From Mesoflavibacter sp037029465 (GTDB taxonomy: Bacteria > Bacteroidota > Bacteroidia > Flavobacteriales > Flavobacteriaceae), in NCBI RefSeq assembly GCF_037029465.1, contig NZ_JAYMEM010000028.1, positions 124,001 through 188,000 on the forward strand: a DNA stretch of 64,000 nt. The letters run 5' to 3'. Positions 37,179 through 46,055 of this stretch are shown here, piece by piece. Both the position numbers and the translations under genes were made by a program. The notes under the pieces are model-generated. The model was not told where the DNA came from and searched no databases. It saw nothing but the letters and a program-made list of their open reading frames with translations. Position 1 is the stretch's first letter; every line of letters begins with the position of its first letter.

Positions 37179-38258
37179 ATGATTTTAAAATCACTTTCGC
37201 TTTTAAATTATAAGAATTTTGACACTAAAACTTTTGAGTTTGACGCTACCATTAATTGTCTTGTAGGTAATAATGGTGTAGGAAAAACAAATGTTTTAGA
37301 TGCTATATATCATCTTTCGTTTGGCAAAAGTTATTTTAATCCGGTCTCTTCACAAAACATTAGACATGACGAAGAATTTTTTGTGGTTAATGGCGAATAT
37401 GAGAAAGACAATAAAACCGAAAATATTGTTGTTAGCCTAAAAAAAGGACAAAAAAAAGTTATAAAACGAAATGCAAAAGCTTATGATAAATTTAGTGATC
37501 ATATAGGTTTTTTACCGCTTGTTATAATTTCGCCAGCAGATAGAGATTTGATTATAGAAGGTAGTGACACAAGAAGAAAGTTTATTGATAGTGTGATTAG
37601 TCAAAATGATAAAAACTATTTAAATCACTTGATTAACTATAATAAAGTATTGGCGCAACGAAACTCTTTATTAAAATTTTTTGCTGCCAACCACACCTTT
37701 AATAAAGACACAATTGATGTCTATAACGAACAATTAAACACTTACGGAACACAAATTTTTGAAAAACGTAAAACCTTTTTAAAAACCTTTGTTCCTATTT
37801 TTAAAGAACGTTATAAAGCCATTAGCGATAATAACGAAGCTATAGATTTAGTTTACAAAAGCAACCTTTTTGATGACGATTTAAATACACTTTTACGTCA
37901 AAATATTAATAAAGACAAAGCTTTACAATATACTAGCGTTGGGATACATAAAGATGATTTAATATTTAATATTGATGATCATCCGATTAAAAAATTTGGT
38001 AGTCAAGGACAACAAAAATCATTTTTAATCGCATTAAAACTAGCGCAATTTGACAGCATAAAAGCAGAAAACGGAAGCAACCCTATTTTACTTTTAGATG
38101 ATATTTTTGATAAACTAGATGAAACTAGAGTTGCTCAAATTATAAAATTGGTAGATGACGAAAATTTTGGTCAAATATTTATAAGCGATACACATGCAGA
38201 TCGTACCGAAAGTGTTGTGAAACAAGTACATCAAACCTATAAAATTTTTAAACTTTAA
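37179..38258 (+). CDS. recF: DNA replication and repair protein RecF
   Basis: An ATG at 37107 would add 24 hydrophobic residues that do not belong to the family; the start at 37179 (MILKSLSLLNYKNF) is preferred and gives 359 residues. It has Walker A GNNGVGKTN, a signature region FGSQGQQKSF and Walker B LLLDDIFDKLD. It loads RecA at gaps with RecO and RecR. It is divergent from the TPR gene. Confidence 0.95.
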   Translation: MILKSLSLLNYKNFDTKTFEFDATINCLVGNNGVGKTNVLDAIYHLSFGKSYFNPVSSQNIRHDEEFFVVNGEYEKDNKTENIVVSLKKGQKKVIKRNAKAYDKFSDHIGFLPLVIISPADRDLIIEGSDTRRKFIDSVISQNDKNYLNHLINYNKVLAQRNSLLKFFAANHTFNKDTIDVYNEQLNTYGTQIFEKRKTFLKTFVPIFKERYKAISDNNEAIDLVYKSNLFDDDLNTLLRQNINKDKALQYTSVGIHKDDLIFNIDDHPIKKFGSQGQQKSFLIALKLAQFDSIKAENGSNPILLLDDIFDKLDETRVAQIIKLVDDENFGQIFISDTHADRTESVVKQVHQTYKIFKL

Positions 38259-38269
38259 TTTTTTTTAAA

Positions 38270-38683
38270 ATGAAAAAATTAGCCTTATTATTAATTCTAA
38301 TAATCTTTAGTTGTACGGAAGATAAATCTCATTTTACCGAAAACATAGATGGTTATTGGGAAATAAAACACGTTAAATTAAACAATGGTTACGAAAAAGA
38401 ATACACCGTAAACGAGACCATTGATTATATCGAAATTACCTCAGACACGTCCGGATTTAGAAAAAAAATGAAACCACAATTTGATGGTACTTTTAAAACC
38501 TCAAACAACTCAGAAAATTTCACTTTTAAAATTGAAAACGACAGTTTTAACTTACATTATAAAACACCTTATTATAGTTGGAAAGAAACTATTTTAGAGA
38601 TTTCTAAAGACGAAATGAAAGTAATAAACCAAAGCAAAGACGTATATTTATATAAACGTTACACACCAATAAATGTTGAATAA
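38270..38683 (+). CDS. Lipocalin-like lipoprotein
   Basis: The 137-residue product has a lipobox (I-F-S-C, Cys15) and a beta-rich mature part beginning IDGYWEIKHVKLNNGYE, typical of the small lipocalin-like domains found in Bacteroidota. Ligand unknown. The last base of its stop codon is the first base of the next start (TAATG), so translation is coupled to the DUF721 gene. Confidence 0.7.
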   Translation: MKKLALLLILIIFSCTEDKSHFTENIDGYWEIKHVKLNNGYEKEYTVNETIDYIEITSDTSGFRKKMKPQFDGTFKTSNNSENFTFKIENDSFNLHYKTPYYSWKETILEISKDEMKVINQSKDVYLYKRYTPINVE

Positions 38684-38979
38684 TGGCCAAACGCAATAAC
38701 GATATACTTAATTTACAAGATGTACTTAAAGAATTTGTTACAGAAAACAAATTAGAAACTGGCTTAGACAAAGTACAAGTTAGAGATGCTTGGGCAAAAC
38801 TAATGGGTAATGGCATTAACAATTACACCTCTGATATTCAACTAAAAAGAGATACACTTTACATTCAATTAACTTCTAGTGCTCTAAGAGAAGAGCTTAG
38901 TTACGGAAAAGAGAAAATAATAAAAATGATTAACGAAGAACTAGGCAAAGACATCGTTAACAAAATAGTACTCAGGTAA
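38683..38979 (+). CDS. DUF721 protein (DciA-like)
   Basis: The 98-residue product has the DUF721 pattern: a DVLKEFV helix, then VRDAWAKLMGNGINNYT, followed by LYIQLTSSALREELSYGKEKII. DciA-type proteins of this family help load the replicative helicase in bacteria that lack DnaC. Its position after recF supports a replication role. It is coupled to the preceding lipoprotein gene by a 1-bp overlap. Confidence 0.85.
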   Translation: MAKRNNDILNLQDVLKEFVTENKLETGLDKVQVRDAWAKLMGNGINNYTSDIQLKRDTLYIQLTSSALREELSYGKEKIIKMINEELGKDIVNKIVLR

Positions 38980-39032
38980 TTGAAAATTTTTCACCGAACT
39001 TTTATTTTTTTTGAAAAATTTTAAAAATAACG

Positions 39033-39061
39033 TTGAGTTAATATTATAAACTCTATCTTTG
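39033..39061 (+). promoter_or_regulatory. Promoter of the cold-shock gene
   Basis: TTG at 39033-39035 and TATCTTTG at 39054-39061 (an exact TAnnTTTG) are spaced by 18 bp. This gives a transcript start about 24 bp before the ATG, so there is no long cold-responsive leader. Confidence 0.7.
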
Positions 39062-39091
39062 AAACATTATTAACAAATTTTTTTTATTACA

Positions 39092-39283
39092 ATGGCTCAA
39101 GGCACAGTAAAATTTTTCAATGATTCTAAAGGTTATGGTTTTATAACTGAAGAAGGATCTAACAAAGACCATTTCGTTCATATCTCAGGTCTAATTGACG
39201 AAGTTAGAGAAGGAGATAACGTAGAATTTGATCTACAAGAAGGACGTAAAGGCATGAACGCAGTAAATGTAAAAGTAGTATAA
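39092..39283 (+). CDS. Cold-shock domain protein
   Basis: The 63-residue product is one cold-shock domain: GTVKFFNDSKGYGFI (RNP1) and DHFVHISGL (RNP2). It binds single-stranded RNA or DNA and acts as an RNA chaperone. It stands alone, with its own promoter and a strong terminator 27 bp after the stop. Confidence 0.95.
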   Translation: MAQGTVKFFNDSKGYGFITEEGSNKDHFVHISGLIDEVREGDNVEFDLQEGRKGMNAVNVKVV

Positions 39284-39310
39284 TATATATTTTCTATTTA
39301 AACGATTACA

Positions 39311-39344
39311 AAAAAAGCCTTTCCAAATTTGGAAAGGCTTTTTT
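39311..39344 (+). terminator. Terminator after the cold-shock gene
   Basis: The arms AAAAAAGCCTTTCC and GGAAAGGCTTTTTT make a 14-bp perfect stem with loop AAATTT. It can work in both directions and also lies 21 bp beyond the end of the M4 peptidase gene. Confidence 0.92.
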
Positions 39345-39365
39345 AGTTGGATAAATCTTTTACTA

Positions 39366-41909
39366 CTATTTTTTAATTACTTTTTTAGTAATCGTTGTAG
39401 TTTCTGTATGTATTTTCAAAAAGTAAATACCAGAGTTTATATTACTTAAATCAATACTTGTTGTGTTAATTTTTGAATTAATATTTATTATTCTTCCATT
39501 AATATCCAACACCTCTATTGAGCTAATAGTTTGCTTACTTTGATTTTTAATATTGAAAATCCCATTTGAAGGATTTGGATAAACAAAAATATCATTCGCA
39601 TTAAGATCAAAATCATTAACAGACAATAGATCTACGGAACAGTTGTACACATAAACTTCATCAAGATACCAACCTACAGTACCATTACATCCGTCTGTAC
39701 CAACTTCAAACCTAAATTCTACACTATCACCTGCATTTACATTTATATTTGAAAGATTTATAACACTTGTTCCCCAACTACCGGTTAATCCTCCTTCGTC
39801 ATAACCAGTAAAAGCTGCTTGTCCTGCTAGAGGATTATCATTACCTTCACCAGAACCATTTATAGCATCATTGTAAGGGTTTGCGGTAAAAGCAGATACA
39901 GGAACCAGAGTCCAAAAGAATCCTCCATTTTTTCTGTATTTAACATTAGCACCATCCCATTCAAATTCAGTTGATATGTTATGATTAAAAGCCAATTCAA
40001 AATCACCAGTTACACCTGATGGTAAATTAATAACTGGACTTTGTAATCTTATAACTCCATTCTGTAAATCAGATGAACAATCTCCGTTAATAGGATTTGC
40101 TCCAAAAATACCAGTACCTGGTCTACTCTTAGGTAAATTAGACTCTAAAATCCAATCTCTATCTTCCCAAGTAGTAGGATTTGATGGCACGTTACTTACA
40201 GTCCAGCCATCAAGACCATTCTCCCAATCTTGAGTATATAAAGCACCATTGGTTGCATTAGAACATAATGTTACTGTTTGATCTAATAGTGATACAAAAC
40301 CACAAGAATCAGGATTCATTCTTAACTCTACTGCTAGAAGTGCATTATTTAATTGTGCCAAATCTGAAGCAGTTATAACCTCTCCTGATAAACCTACTGA
40401 AGCTCCTGTTGATAGCCCCATTAAATTTACTCCTAACAAATCATTAGCAGAAGCCTCTAAAGCATCTGCAAAAACAGAAAAGTCACTTGTTTGAGTTAGA
40501 TATTGACTTTGAGCTCTCCAAAAGATATGAGCTGATTTTGTAAAACCAATTCCTGTAACTGTAACACCATTATATGTTCCTCCGTCTACTAATAACGCAT
40601 AAGCATGGTTAGGTACTCCCGAATTGATATGAACACCTCCGGAATCTGTTTCAGCACACCAATAATTCCCCGAACCAACTCTTCCTGGATCTCCATTACA
40701 TGGAGGGTAGTACATGTCTCTAATTGCTCCTCCAAAAGCAGAAGCATCTTCCCCTATTTTCCATCTTAAAGAAGGATTACAAGCTGTACTTGATCTTATA
40801 GATAAATCTTCTCCTGCATCTTCATAATTATTCAACATATCAACTGTTTCTCCCCATACGTCAGAAAAAGATTCATTTAAAGCACCTGCTTGATAATAAT
40901 ATATTAACCCACTTGTATATTCAGTATAAGCGTGTCCCCATTCATGTGCTATCACATCATCTGCAGCTGTTCCATCACAATAATTAGCAGAATAACCATT
41001 CCAATTAGCATTTGGACAAGAAATATTAGGATTGTTGTTTATAGTAATCATAGTAGCATCTTGATTATCATAAGACACATAACCAAAAGCATTTTCAAAG
41101 AAGTTATATATATCCTCTGAAGCTACTACTTCATTTTGTTGCCAGTTTGTTAACGCACCAGGAAAAGCATCCCCTTCTTGCCATACCAAATTTGAAGTAT
41201 TACTTTCATAAACTTCTCTGTTAACATGCGCTATTCCTGTAAATTGCTGTACCAAATCTCCTGTTAATGCATTTATAAAAAGAAACTCTCTAACATCTAC
41301 ATTGTTTCTAACCTCAACTTCATAAACAAGAAAGTCTCCTAAATTTTTATTTTCAATAAGACCTTTCTGAAATACATATAAATTACTTTTTATAACCATT
41401 AAACCTGCTCCAGAATGATTTATATTTTGAGTATTTACAATTTCTATTGCTTTATTTGAAGCTTGCAACGTACTAATCTGCGGATTAGTTTTTACTTTTA
41501 ATCCAGAAATTAAGCTTCCGTTAATTGCTGTAATCTGCTTATCTGCATTAAAATGAATTCTTAATTGTCCATCAAAAACTTTTACTCCGTTATGGTATTG
41601 ATTGAAAATTACATGTTCAAAACCGTAATTATCTAACCTCGTTTCTTCTAAAATTAAATTAGAATTATCTACACCCAATACAGATGTATATTGAGTTATG
41701 AAATTCTCTGACTTTTCCTTAACAGAAGACCCATTTATAGAAAATGGTTGGTCAAAAGGAAAAATAATAAACTCTGGTGTATTATTAATTTGATTAATTG
41801 AAATTGAAGCGTTTGTAGATTGTAAAAAACGCTCTAAATCTTTATTACTAGTTTGCGCAAAAAGCACCTGTGTAGCAATAAAAAGAACTAACAGTAATCT
41901 CTTTTTCAT
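39366..41909 (-). CDS. Secreted M4 (thermolysin-like) metallopeptidase with T9SS sorting domain
   Basis: The 847-residue product has a signal peptide (residues 1-19) and an FTP propeptide region (about 30-220). The M4 catalytic domain has H-E-W-G-H at 322-326 and the third zinc ligand Glu346 (GALNESFSD). A beta-sandwich domain follows, with MAM/jelly-roll-like features (about 550-760). The C-terminal type IX sorting domain (FVYPNPSNGIFNI, then DINGRI) lies in the last 80 residues. It should be exported across the outer membrane and degrade external protein. Confidence 0.95.
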   Translation of the reverse strand: MKKRLLLVLFIATQVLFAQTSNKDLERFLQSTNASISINQINNTPEFIIFPFDQPFSINGSSVKEKSENFITQYTSVLGVDNSNLILEETRLDNYGFEHVIFNQYHNGVKVFDGQLRIHFNADKQITAINGSLISGLKVKTNPQISTLQASNKAIEIVNTQNINHSGAGLMVIKSNLYVFQKGLIENKNLGDFLVYEVEVRNNVDVREFLFINALTGDLVQQFTGIAHVNREVYESNTSNLVWQEGDAFPGALTNWQQNEVVASEDIYNFFENAFGYVSYDNQDATMITINNNPNISCPNANWNGYSANYCDGTAADDVIAHEWGHAYTEYTSGLIYYYQAGALNESFSDVWGETVDMLNNYEDAGEDLSIRSSTACNPSLRWKIGEDASAFGGAIRDMYYPPCNGDPGRVGSGNYWCAETDSGGVHINSGVPNHAYALLVDGGTYNGVTVTGIGFTKSAHIFWRAQSQYLTQTSDFSVFADALEASANDLLGVNLMGLSTGASVGLSGEVITASDLAQLNNALLAVELRMNPDSCGFVSLLDQTVTLCSNATNGALYTQDWENGLDGWTVSNVPSNPTTWEDRDWILESNLPKSRPGTGIFGANPINGDCSSDLQNGVIRLQSPVINLPSGVTGDFELAFNHNISTEFEWDGANVKYRKNGGFFWTLVPVSAFTANPYNDAINGSGEGNDNPLAGQAAFTGYDEGGLTGSWGTSVINLSNINVNAGDSVEFRFEVGTDGCNGTVGWYLDEVYVYNCSVDLLSVNDFDLNANDIFVYPNPSNGIFNIKNQSKQTISSIEVLDINGRIININSKINTTSIDLSNINSGIYFLKIHTETTTITKKVIKK

Positions 41910-41940
41910 TTGTTTAGCTAATTGGGCTGCTAATATATCA

Positions 41941-41971
41941 AAAAAGCCTGAGAAGTTCTCAGGCTTTTTTA
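41941..41971 (-). terminator. Terminator after ndk
   Basis: The arms AAAAAAGCCTGAGA and TCTCAGGCTTTTTT pair over 14 bp around a 3-nt loop. It separates ndk from the M4 peptidase gene on the same strand. Confidence 0.9.
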
Positions 41972-41994
41972 TAATATGTTTAAGTTATAACTCC

Positions 41995-42414
41995 TTAAAA
42001 CATCTCTCTTCCAGAAAAATGGAAAGCACCTTCTATAGCTGCATTCTCATCACTATCACTTCCGTGTACTGCATTTTCTCCTATAGATTCTGCGTACATT
42101 TTTCTAATAGTTCCTTCTGCTGCTTCTGCTGGATTTGTAGCTCCAATTAAAGTTCTAAAATCTTCTACTGCATTATCTTTCTCTAAAATAGCAGCTACAA
42201 TAGGACCACGTGTCATATACTCTACTAACTCTCCAAAGAAAGGTCTTTCTTTGTGAATAGCATAAAATGCTTCTGCATCTTGCTTAGTCATGTGAGTTAA
42301 TTTCATTGCTACGATTCTAAATCCTGAAGCATTAATTTTTTCTAAAATTGCGCCAATGTGTCCTTTTTCTACAGCATCTGGCTTAAGCATTGTAAATGTT
42401 CTATTAGTTGCCAT
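41995..42414 (-). CDS. ndk: Nucleoside diphosphate kinase
   Basis: The 139-residue product is typical: TMLKPDAVEKG at the start, and the active-site His in NAVHGSDSDE, the family signature. It transfers phosphate between nucleoside triphosphates and diphosphates. It has its own promoter and terminator, and is divergent from nrnA. Confidence 0.97.
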   Translation of the reverse strand: MATNRTFTMLKPDAVEKGHIGAILEKINASGFRIVAMKLTHMTKQDAEAFYAIHKERPFFGELVEYMTRGPIVAAILEKDNAVEDFRTLIGATNPAEAAEGTIRKMYAESIGENAVHGSDSDENAAIEGAFHFSGREMF

Positions 42415-42479
42415 TTTATTGTTTTAGTTTTAATTTCAACTTTTAATAACAAACCTATTTTCAGCTTGTTAATTTTGTG

Positions 42480-42509
42480 CAAAAGTAAGGCATTTATTAA
42501 GAAAAACAA
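42480..42509 (-). promoter_or_regulatory. Promoter of ndk
   Basis: On the minus strand TTG (42509-42507) and TACTTTTG (42487-42480) are spaced by 19 bp, an exact match to the Bacteroidota TAnnTTTG -7 element. It lies about 65 bp before the ndk start. Confidence 0.7.
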
Positions 42510-42546
42510 CAAATTCAATTATTAAAAAATTGTATATTCGTGCGCT

Positions 42547-43566
42547 ATGACAAAACAAGATATTTCTGAAATTAAATCGCTTTTAGCTTCGCCTAAAAAA
42601 ATAGTTATTGTAACTCACAAAAATCCTGATGGAGACGCTATTGGCTCTAGCTTGGCGTTATTTCATTACTTAACAAAAATCAATCATTTTGTAACTGTTA
42701 TTACACCTAATGATTACCCAGATTTTTTAAAATGGGTTCCTGGTCAAGACTTAATTTTAAAGTTTGATTCGCAAAACAGTCAATCTGTAGAAGCTTTAAA
42801 TAACGCAGATATTATCTTCACTTTAGATTTTAATGCCTTTCATAGAGCTGGAGATATGGAGAATACACTTGCGGAAAATAAGTCATTAAAAATTATGATT
42901 GACCATCATCAACAACCAGATCCTTATGCCAAATACACCTATAGTGATGTTAGTATGAGTTCTACCTGCGAGATGATTTATAATTTTATTGAAATGTTAG
43001 GCAATTTAGACCATTTAGATAGCAATATGGCAACAGCTATTTATTTAGGTATCATGACAGATACTGGTTCTTTCAGATTCAATTCAACAACTAGCAGAAC
43101 ACACCGCGTTATCGCAGATTTAATCGATAAAGGTGCTGAAAATACTTTTATTCATAATCAAGTTTATGACACCAATAGTTATAACCGTTTGCAGCTATTA
43201 GGTTGTGCGTTAAGTAACTTAAAAGTATTGCCAGAATATAGAGCTGCTTATATAACGTTGACACTAAGCGAACTTCAAAAATTTGATTACAAAAAAGGCG
43301 ATACAGAAGGATTTGTAAATTACGCTTTATCATTAAATAATATTGTTTTAGCTGCTATTTTTATAGAAGACGCACAACAAAATATTGTAAAGATTTCTTT
43401 ACGCTCTAAAGGAGATTTCTCTGTAAATTTAATGTCTAGATCTCATTTTGAAGGTGGCGGACATACTAATGCTGCTGGCGGAAAAAGTGATTTACCAATT
43501 AAGGAAACTGTTGAAAAATTTATTAGTATATTACCACAATACAAATCGGCATTAAATGAAGCTTAA
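42547..43566 (+). CDS. nrnA: DHH-family bifunctional oligoribonuclease/PAP phosphatase
   Basis: The 339-residue product has the DHH motifs HKNPDGDAIGS (24-34) and D-H-H (119-121), and a C-terminal DHHA1 domain with GGGHTNAAGG. NrnA degrades short oligoribonucleotides and 3'-phosphoadenosine 5'-phosphate. The 11-bp overlap with gldI shows coupling to an envelope gene, which is common in Flavobacteriia. Confidence 0.93.
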   Translation: MTKQDISEIKSLLASPKKIVIVTHKNPDGDAIGSSLALFHYLTKINHFVTVITPNDYPDFLKWVPGQDLILKFDSQNSQSVEALNNADIIFTLDFNAFHRAGDMENTLAENKSLKIMIDHHQQPDPYAKYTYSDVSMSSTCEMIYNFIEMLGNLDHLDSNMATAIYLGIMTDTGSFRFNSTTSRTHRVIADLIDKGAENTFIHNQVYDTNSYNRLQLLGCALSNLKVLPEYRAAYITLTLSELQKFDYKKGDTEGFVNYALSLNNIVLAAIFIEDAQQNIVKISLRSKGDFSVNLMSRSHFEGGGHTNAAGGKSDLPIKETVEKFISILPQYKSALNEA

Positions 43567-44104
43567 TCACTATATATTTATTTTTTTTGGACTGCTTATT
43601 ATAGGCTGTAAAAGTCCCGAAGCACGTAAACCAATTACCGTGTCTTCAGGAAGTTTTATAGACCAATCTGTTGCCCGTAACAAAGCTTTAAACCAAAAAG
43701 AAATTGAAAAAATAGAAACCATAATTGCCAGCCAACCTGATAAAGAATTTAAAAATTCAGGAAACGGTTTTTGGTACTATTACAATACAAAAGTTGAAAA
43801 CGATAGTTTGCAAACACCAGGTTTTGGCGATATAATTAACTTCAATTACAATGTAAAAACCTTAGATAGCAATGTTATTTACACTAAAGAAGAAATAAAA
43901 ACGCAAAACTACGCTATGGATCAAGAAGAAATTTTTACTGGTCTTCGCGAAGGTTTAAAACTTTTAAAAGAAGGAGAAACTGCTACATTTTTATTCCCTT
44001 CGCAAAAAGCATATGGTTATTATGGAGACGAACACAAAATAGGTATTAACACACCAATTATGTGTCAAGTAACCGTAAATAAAATCACTAAAAATCAAGA
44101 CTAA
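43556..44104 (+). CDS. gldI: GldI-type FKBP peptidyl-prolyl isomerase lipoprotein
   Basis: The 182-residue product has lipobox I-I-G-C (Cys18) and an FKBP domain (PGFGDIINFNYNVKTLD, FTGLREGLKLLKEGETATFLFPSQKAYG). It matches the gliding-motility-associated isomerase GldI by layout and by context before a second PPIase. It should help fold envelope proteins of the gliding/T9SS machinery. Presence of this gene alone does not prove gliding. Confidence 0.85.
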   Translation: MKLNHYIFIFFGLLIIGCKSPEARKPITVSSGSFIDQSVARNKALNQKEIEKIETIIASQPDKEFKNSGNGFWYYYNTKVENDSLQTPGFGDIINFNYNVKTLDSNVIYTKEEIKTQNYAMDQEEIFTGLREGLKLLKEGETATFLFPSQKAYGYYGDEHKIGINTPIMCQVTVNKITKNQD

Positions 44105-44115
44105 ACCAAATAACA

Positions 44116-45321
44116 ATGAACCTAATAAAAAAACAAATGAAATTTTTACTTATCGCTTTTATTGCCAGCTTTTCGGCAATGTCGTGTCAAGACAAATATC
44201 CTGATTTACCAGACGGACTTTACGCCGAGTTTAAGACCAACAAAGGTACTATGGTTGCTAAATTATTTTATGACAAAGTACCTGTTACTGTTGCTAACTT
44301 TGTAGGTCTTGCAGAAGGAACACATCCAAAATTAGCAGACTCTTTAAAAGGTAAACCATTTTATAATGGCATTACTTTTCATAGAGTGATGGACAAATTT
44401 ATGATACAAGGTGGCGACCCAACAGGAACTGGTATGGGTAGTGCTGGCTATAAATTTTATAGTGAATTTGACACTAGCCTAAGCCATGATAAAGCAGGTA
44501 TTTTATCCATGGCTAACTCTGGTGGATTAGACACTAACGGAAGCCAGTTTTTTATTACCGAAGTACCAAAAACTAACCTAGATGCTTTTTATGCAGACGG
44601 AAGTTTTAAAAACTGTAACATGCCAAGAACAAGCTGTCATACAGTGTTTGGAGAATTAGTAAAAGGACTAGAAGTACAAGATACCATATCTAATGTAAAA
44701 ACAAATAACACCAAACCTGTTGAGCCTGTTATTATAGAAGAATTAAATATTATAAGAAAAGGTGCCGATGCAAAAGCATTTGACGCTGCAAAAGTATTTA
44801 CCGAAAAAGAACCTTTATTACCTCAACGCTTAGAAGAGCAACAAGCTGCTATGCAAGAAAAAATTAAAGAGCAAGCAAAAATAGCTGGTAAAGCCTTTAT
44901 CGAGAAAAATAAAGATATGGAAGGTGAAGTTATAGAGTCGCCTACTGGATTAGTGATGATTTTAAACAAAGCCAAAGATGGTGTAACACCAAAAAGCACC
45001 GATAATGTCTTAATACAAAGTACAGGTTACTTTGAAAACGGAAACTTGTTTTACACTACAGATGCAGAAGTAGCAAAAGCTACAAACACCTATAACGAAC
45101 AAGCAGATAAAGCTGGTGCATATGAGCCTTTCCCTATGATTTATAACGAGTCTGCTACGCTTGTACCAGGTTTTAGAGAAGCTATGCTAAAAATGAACAT
45201 TGGCGACAAAGCCCGTATTTTTGTACCAAGTTATTTAGGGTACGGACCAAACGGACGCGCACCACGTATACCACCAAATGCTAATTTAGTATTTGATTTA
45301 GAAATTGTTGGTATTAAATAA
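44116..45321 (+). CDS. Cyclophilin-FKBP fusion peptidyl-prolyl isomerase lipoprotein
   Basis: The 401-residue product has a lipobox (A-M-S-C near residue 24) and a cyclophilin domain (FYNGITFHRVMDKFMIQGGDP, then GSQFFITEVP). A helical linker of about 60 residues and a C-terminal FKBP domain (LVPGFREAMLKMNIGDKARIFVPSYLGYG) follow. Both PPIase folds are therefore in one envelope protein. A second ATG at residue 8 is an equally good start. It follows gldI by 11 bp and is ended by a strong terminator. Confidence 0.9.
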   Translation: MNLIKKQMKFLLIAFIASFSAMSCQDKYPDLPDGLYAEFKTNKGTMVAKLFYDKVPVTVANFVGLAEGTHPKLADSLKGKPFYNGITFHRVMDKFMIQGGDPTGTGMGSAGYKFYSEFDTSLSHDKAGILSMANSGGLDTNGSQFFITEVPKTNLDAFYADGSFKNCNMPRTSCHTVFGELVKGLEVQDTISNVKTNNTKPVEPVIIEELNIIRKGADAKAFDAAKVFTEKEPLLPQRLEEQQAAMQEKIKEQAKIAGKAFIEKNKDMEGEVIESPTGLVMILNKAKDGVTPKSTDNVLIQSTGYFENGNLFYTTDAEVAKATNTYNEQADKAGAYEPFPMIYNESATLVPGFREAMLKMNIGDKARIFVPSYLGYGPNGRAPRIPPNANLVFDLEIVGIK

Positions 45322-45342
45322 CACCACAAAAAAACATAAAAT

Positions 45343-45371
45343 AAAAAACCACCTTTTTAGGTGGTTTTTTT
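45343..45371 (+). terminator. Terminator after the fusion PPIase
   Basis: The arms AAAAAACCACCT and AGGTGGTTTTTT form a 12-bp perfect stem with loop TTTT and a T-run. It closes the nrnA-gldI-PPIase operon. Confidence 0.9.
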
Positions 45372-45420
45372 ATAAATATACGTAGACCTACGTATTGATT
45401 TTCATACATAATAAGTTAAC

Positions 45421-46002
45421 TTTGTTTAACAATCGGTAATGCGAATTGTAAACTCGCTTTATCTTTACATTGCCAATAATTAGGAAAAACAGAACCGAAT
45501 TATAAACTAAGATGAAATTTTATTTATTAGCTTTAATATTAATCATTTTTACTTGCTCTAATACAAGTCGAAATTTTAAGTTTTTAAACTCTAAACTAAT
45601 TCAACAAAAAAATGATACGATTCAATTCATTCCTAAAAGGAATTTTAATGGGAAATGTAATAACGACTGTGTTGTGTTTGTTGCAAATAATGAATCTGTT
45701 AAATCAGTTAATGGAATAACTAATAACGCCGAATATGATTATCAACTATTTATAGGTTGTCCAACCAAATATAGACTGATAAAAAATCGTGAATATACAT
45801 TTATTGCCCAGGAATATTTTACGAGTAAATGCGCTATCTCTACTGATAGTTTAATTAATACGAAGAGATACAAATTGATTAAGATGATTGAAAAATAACT
45901 ACTGGCAACAATGTATAAATTCACTGCAATTTTCTATCTTTCAGCTCAATCGGAAAATCGTACCGATTTTCCGCAACTGAAATTTATACGCTAACGTTAA
46001 AC
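45421..46002. mobile_element. Cassette-like insertion with inverted ends carrying one lipoprotein gene
   Basis: The 0.58-kb segment starts TTTGTTTAAC and ends GTTAAACGAAA (read inwards as TTTCGTTTAAC), so the ends are short inverted repeats. Inside each end is an imperfect hairpin. On the left ATCGGTAATG pairs with CATTGCCAAT (45433-45477). On the right GTATAAATT (45913-45921) pairs with AATTTATAC (45981-45989), enclosing a 10-bp perfect hairpin (45951-45973). The whole segment fits exactly between the terminators of two core operons and holds a single gene. No transposase is present. An integron-like or MITE-like nature is inferred. Confidence 0.4.
45512..45898 (+). CDS. Small lipoprotein, unknown function (cassette gene)
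   Basis: The 128-residue product has a lipobox (I-F-T-C, Cys15). The mature part has a Cys pair (GKCNNDC) and further Cys residues at GCP and KCA, which suggests disulphides in the periplasm. No family is recognised. It is the only gene in the cassette-like segment and has no operon neighbours. Confidence 0.6.
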   Translation: MKFYLLALILIIFTCSNTSRNFKFLNSKLIQQKNDTIQFIPKRNFNGKCNNDCVVFVANNESVKSVNGITNNAEYDYQLFIGCPTKYRLIKNREYTFIAQEYFTSKCAISTDSLINTKRYKLIKMIEK

Positions 46003-46007
46003 GAAAC

Positions 46008-46039
46008 AAAAAAAGCCCAGCAAAAACTAGGCTTTTTTT
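46008..46039 (-). terminator. Terminator after pepD
   Basis: AAAAAAAGCC and GGCTTTTTTT pair over 10 bp, extended imperfectly by CAG and CTA. It lies 17 bp beyond the pepD stop and could also stop plus-strand transcripts from the cassette. Confidence 0.8.
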
Positions 46040-46055
46040 ATTATTATCTACTTCC

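Noticed and set aside
38980..39091. Long structured cold-shock leader
   Set aside because: The consensus promoter leaves only about 24 bp of leader before the ATG.
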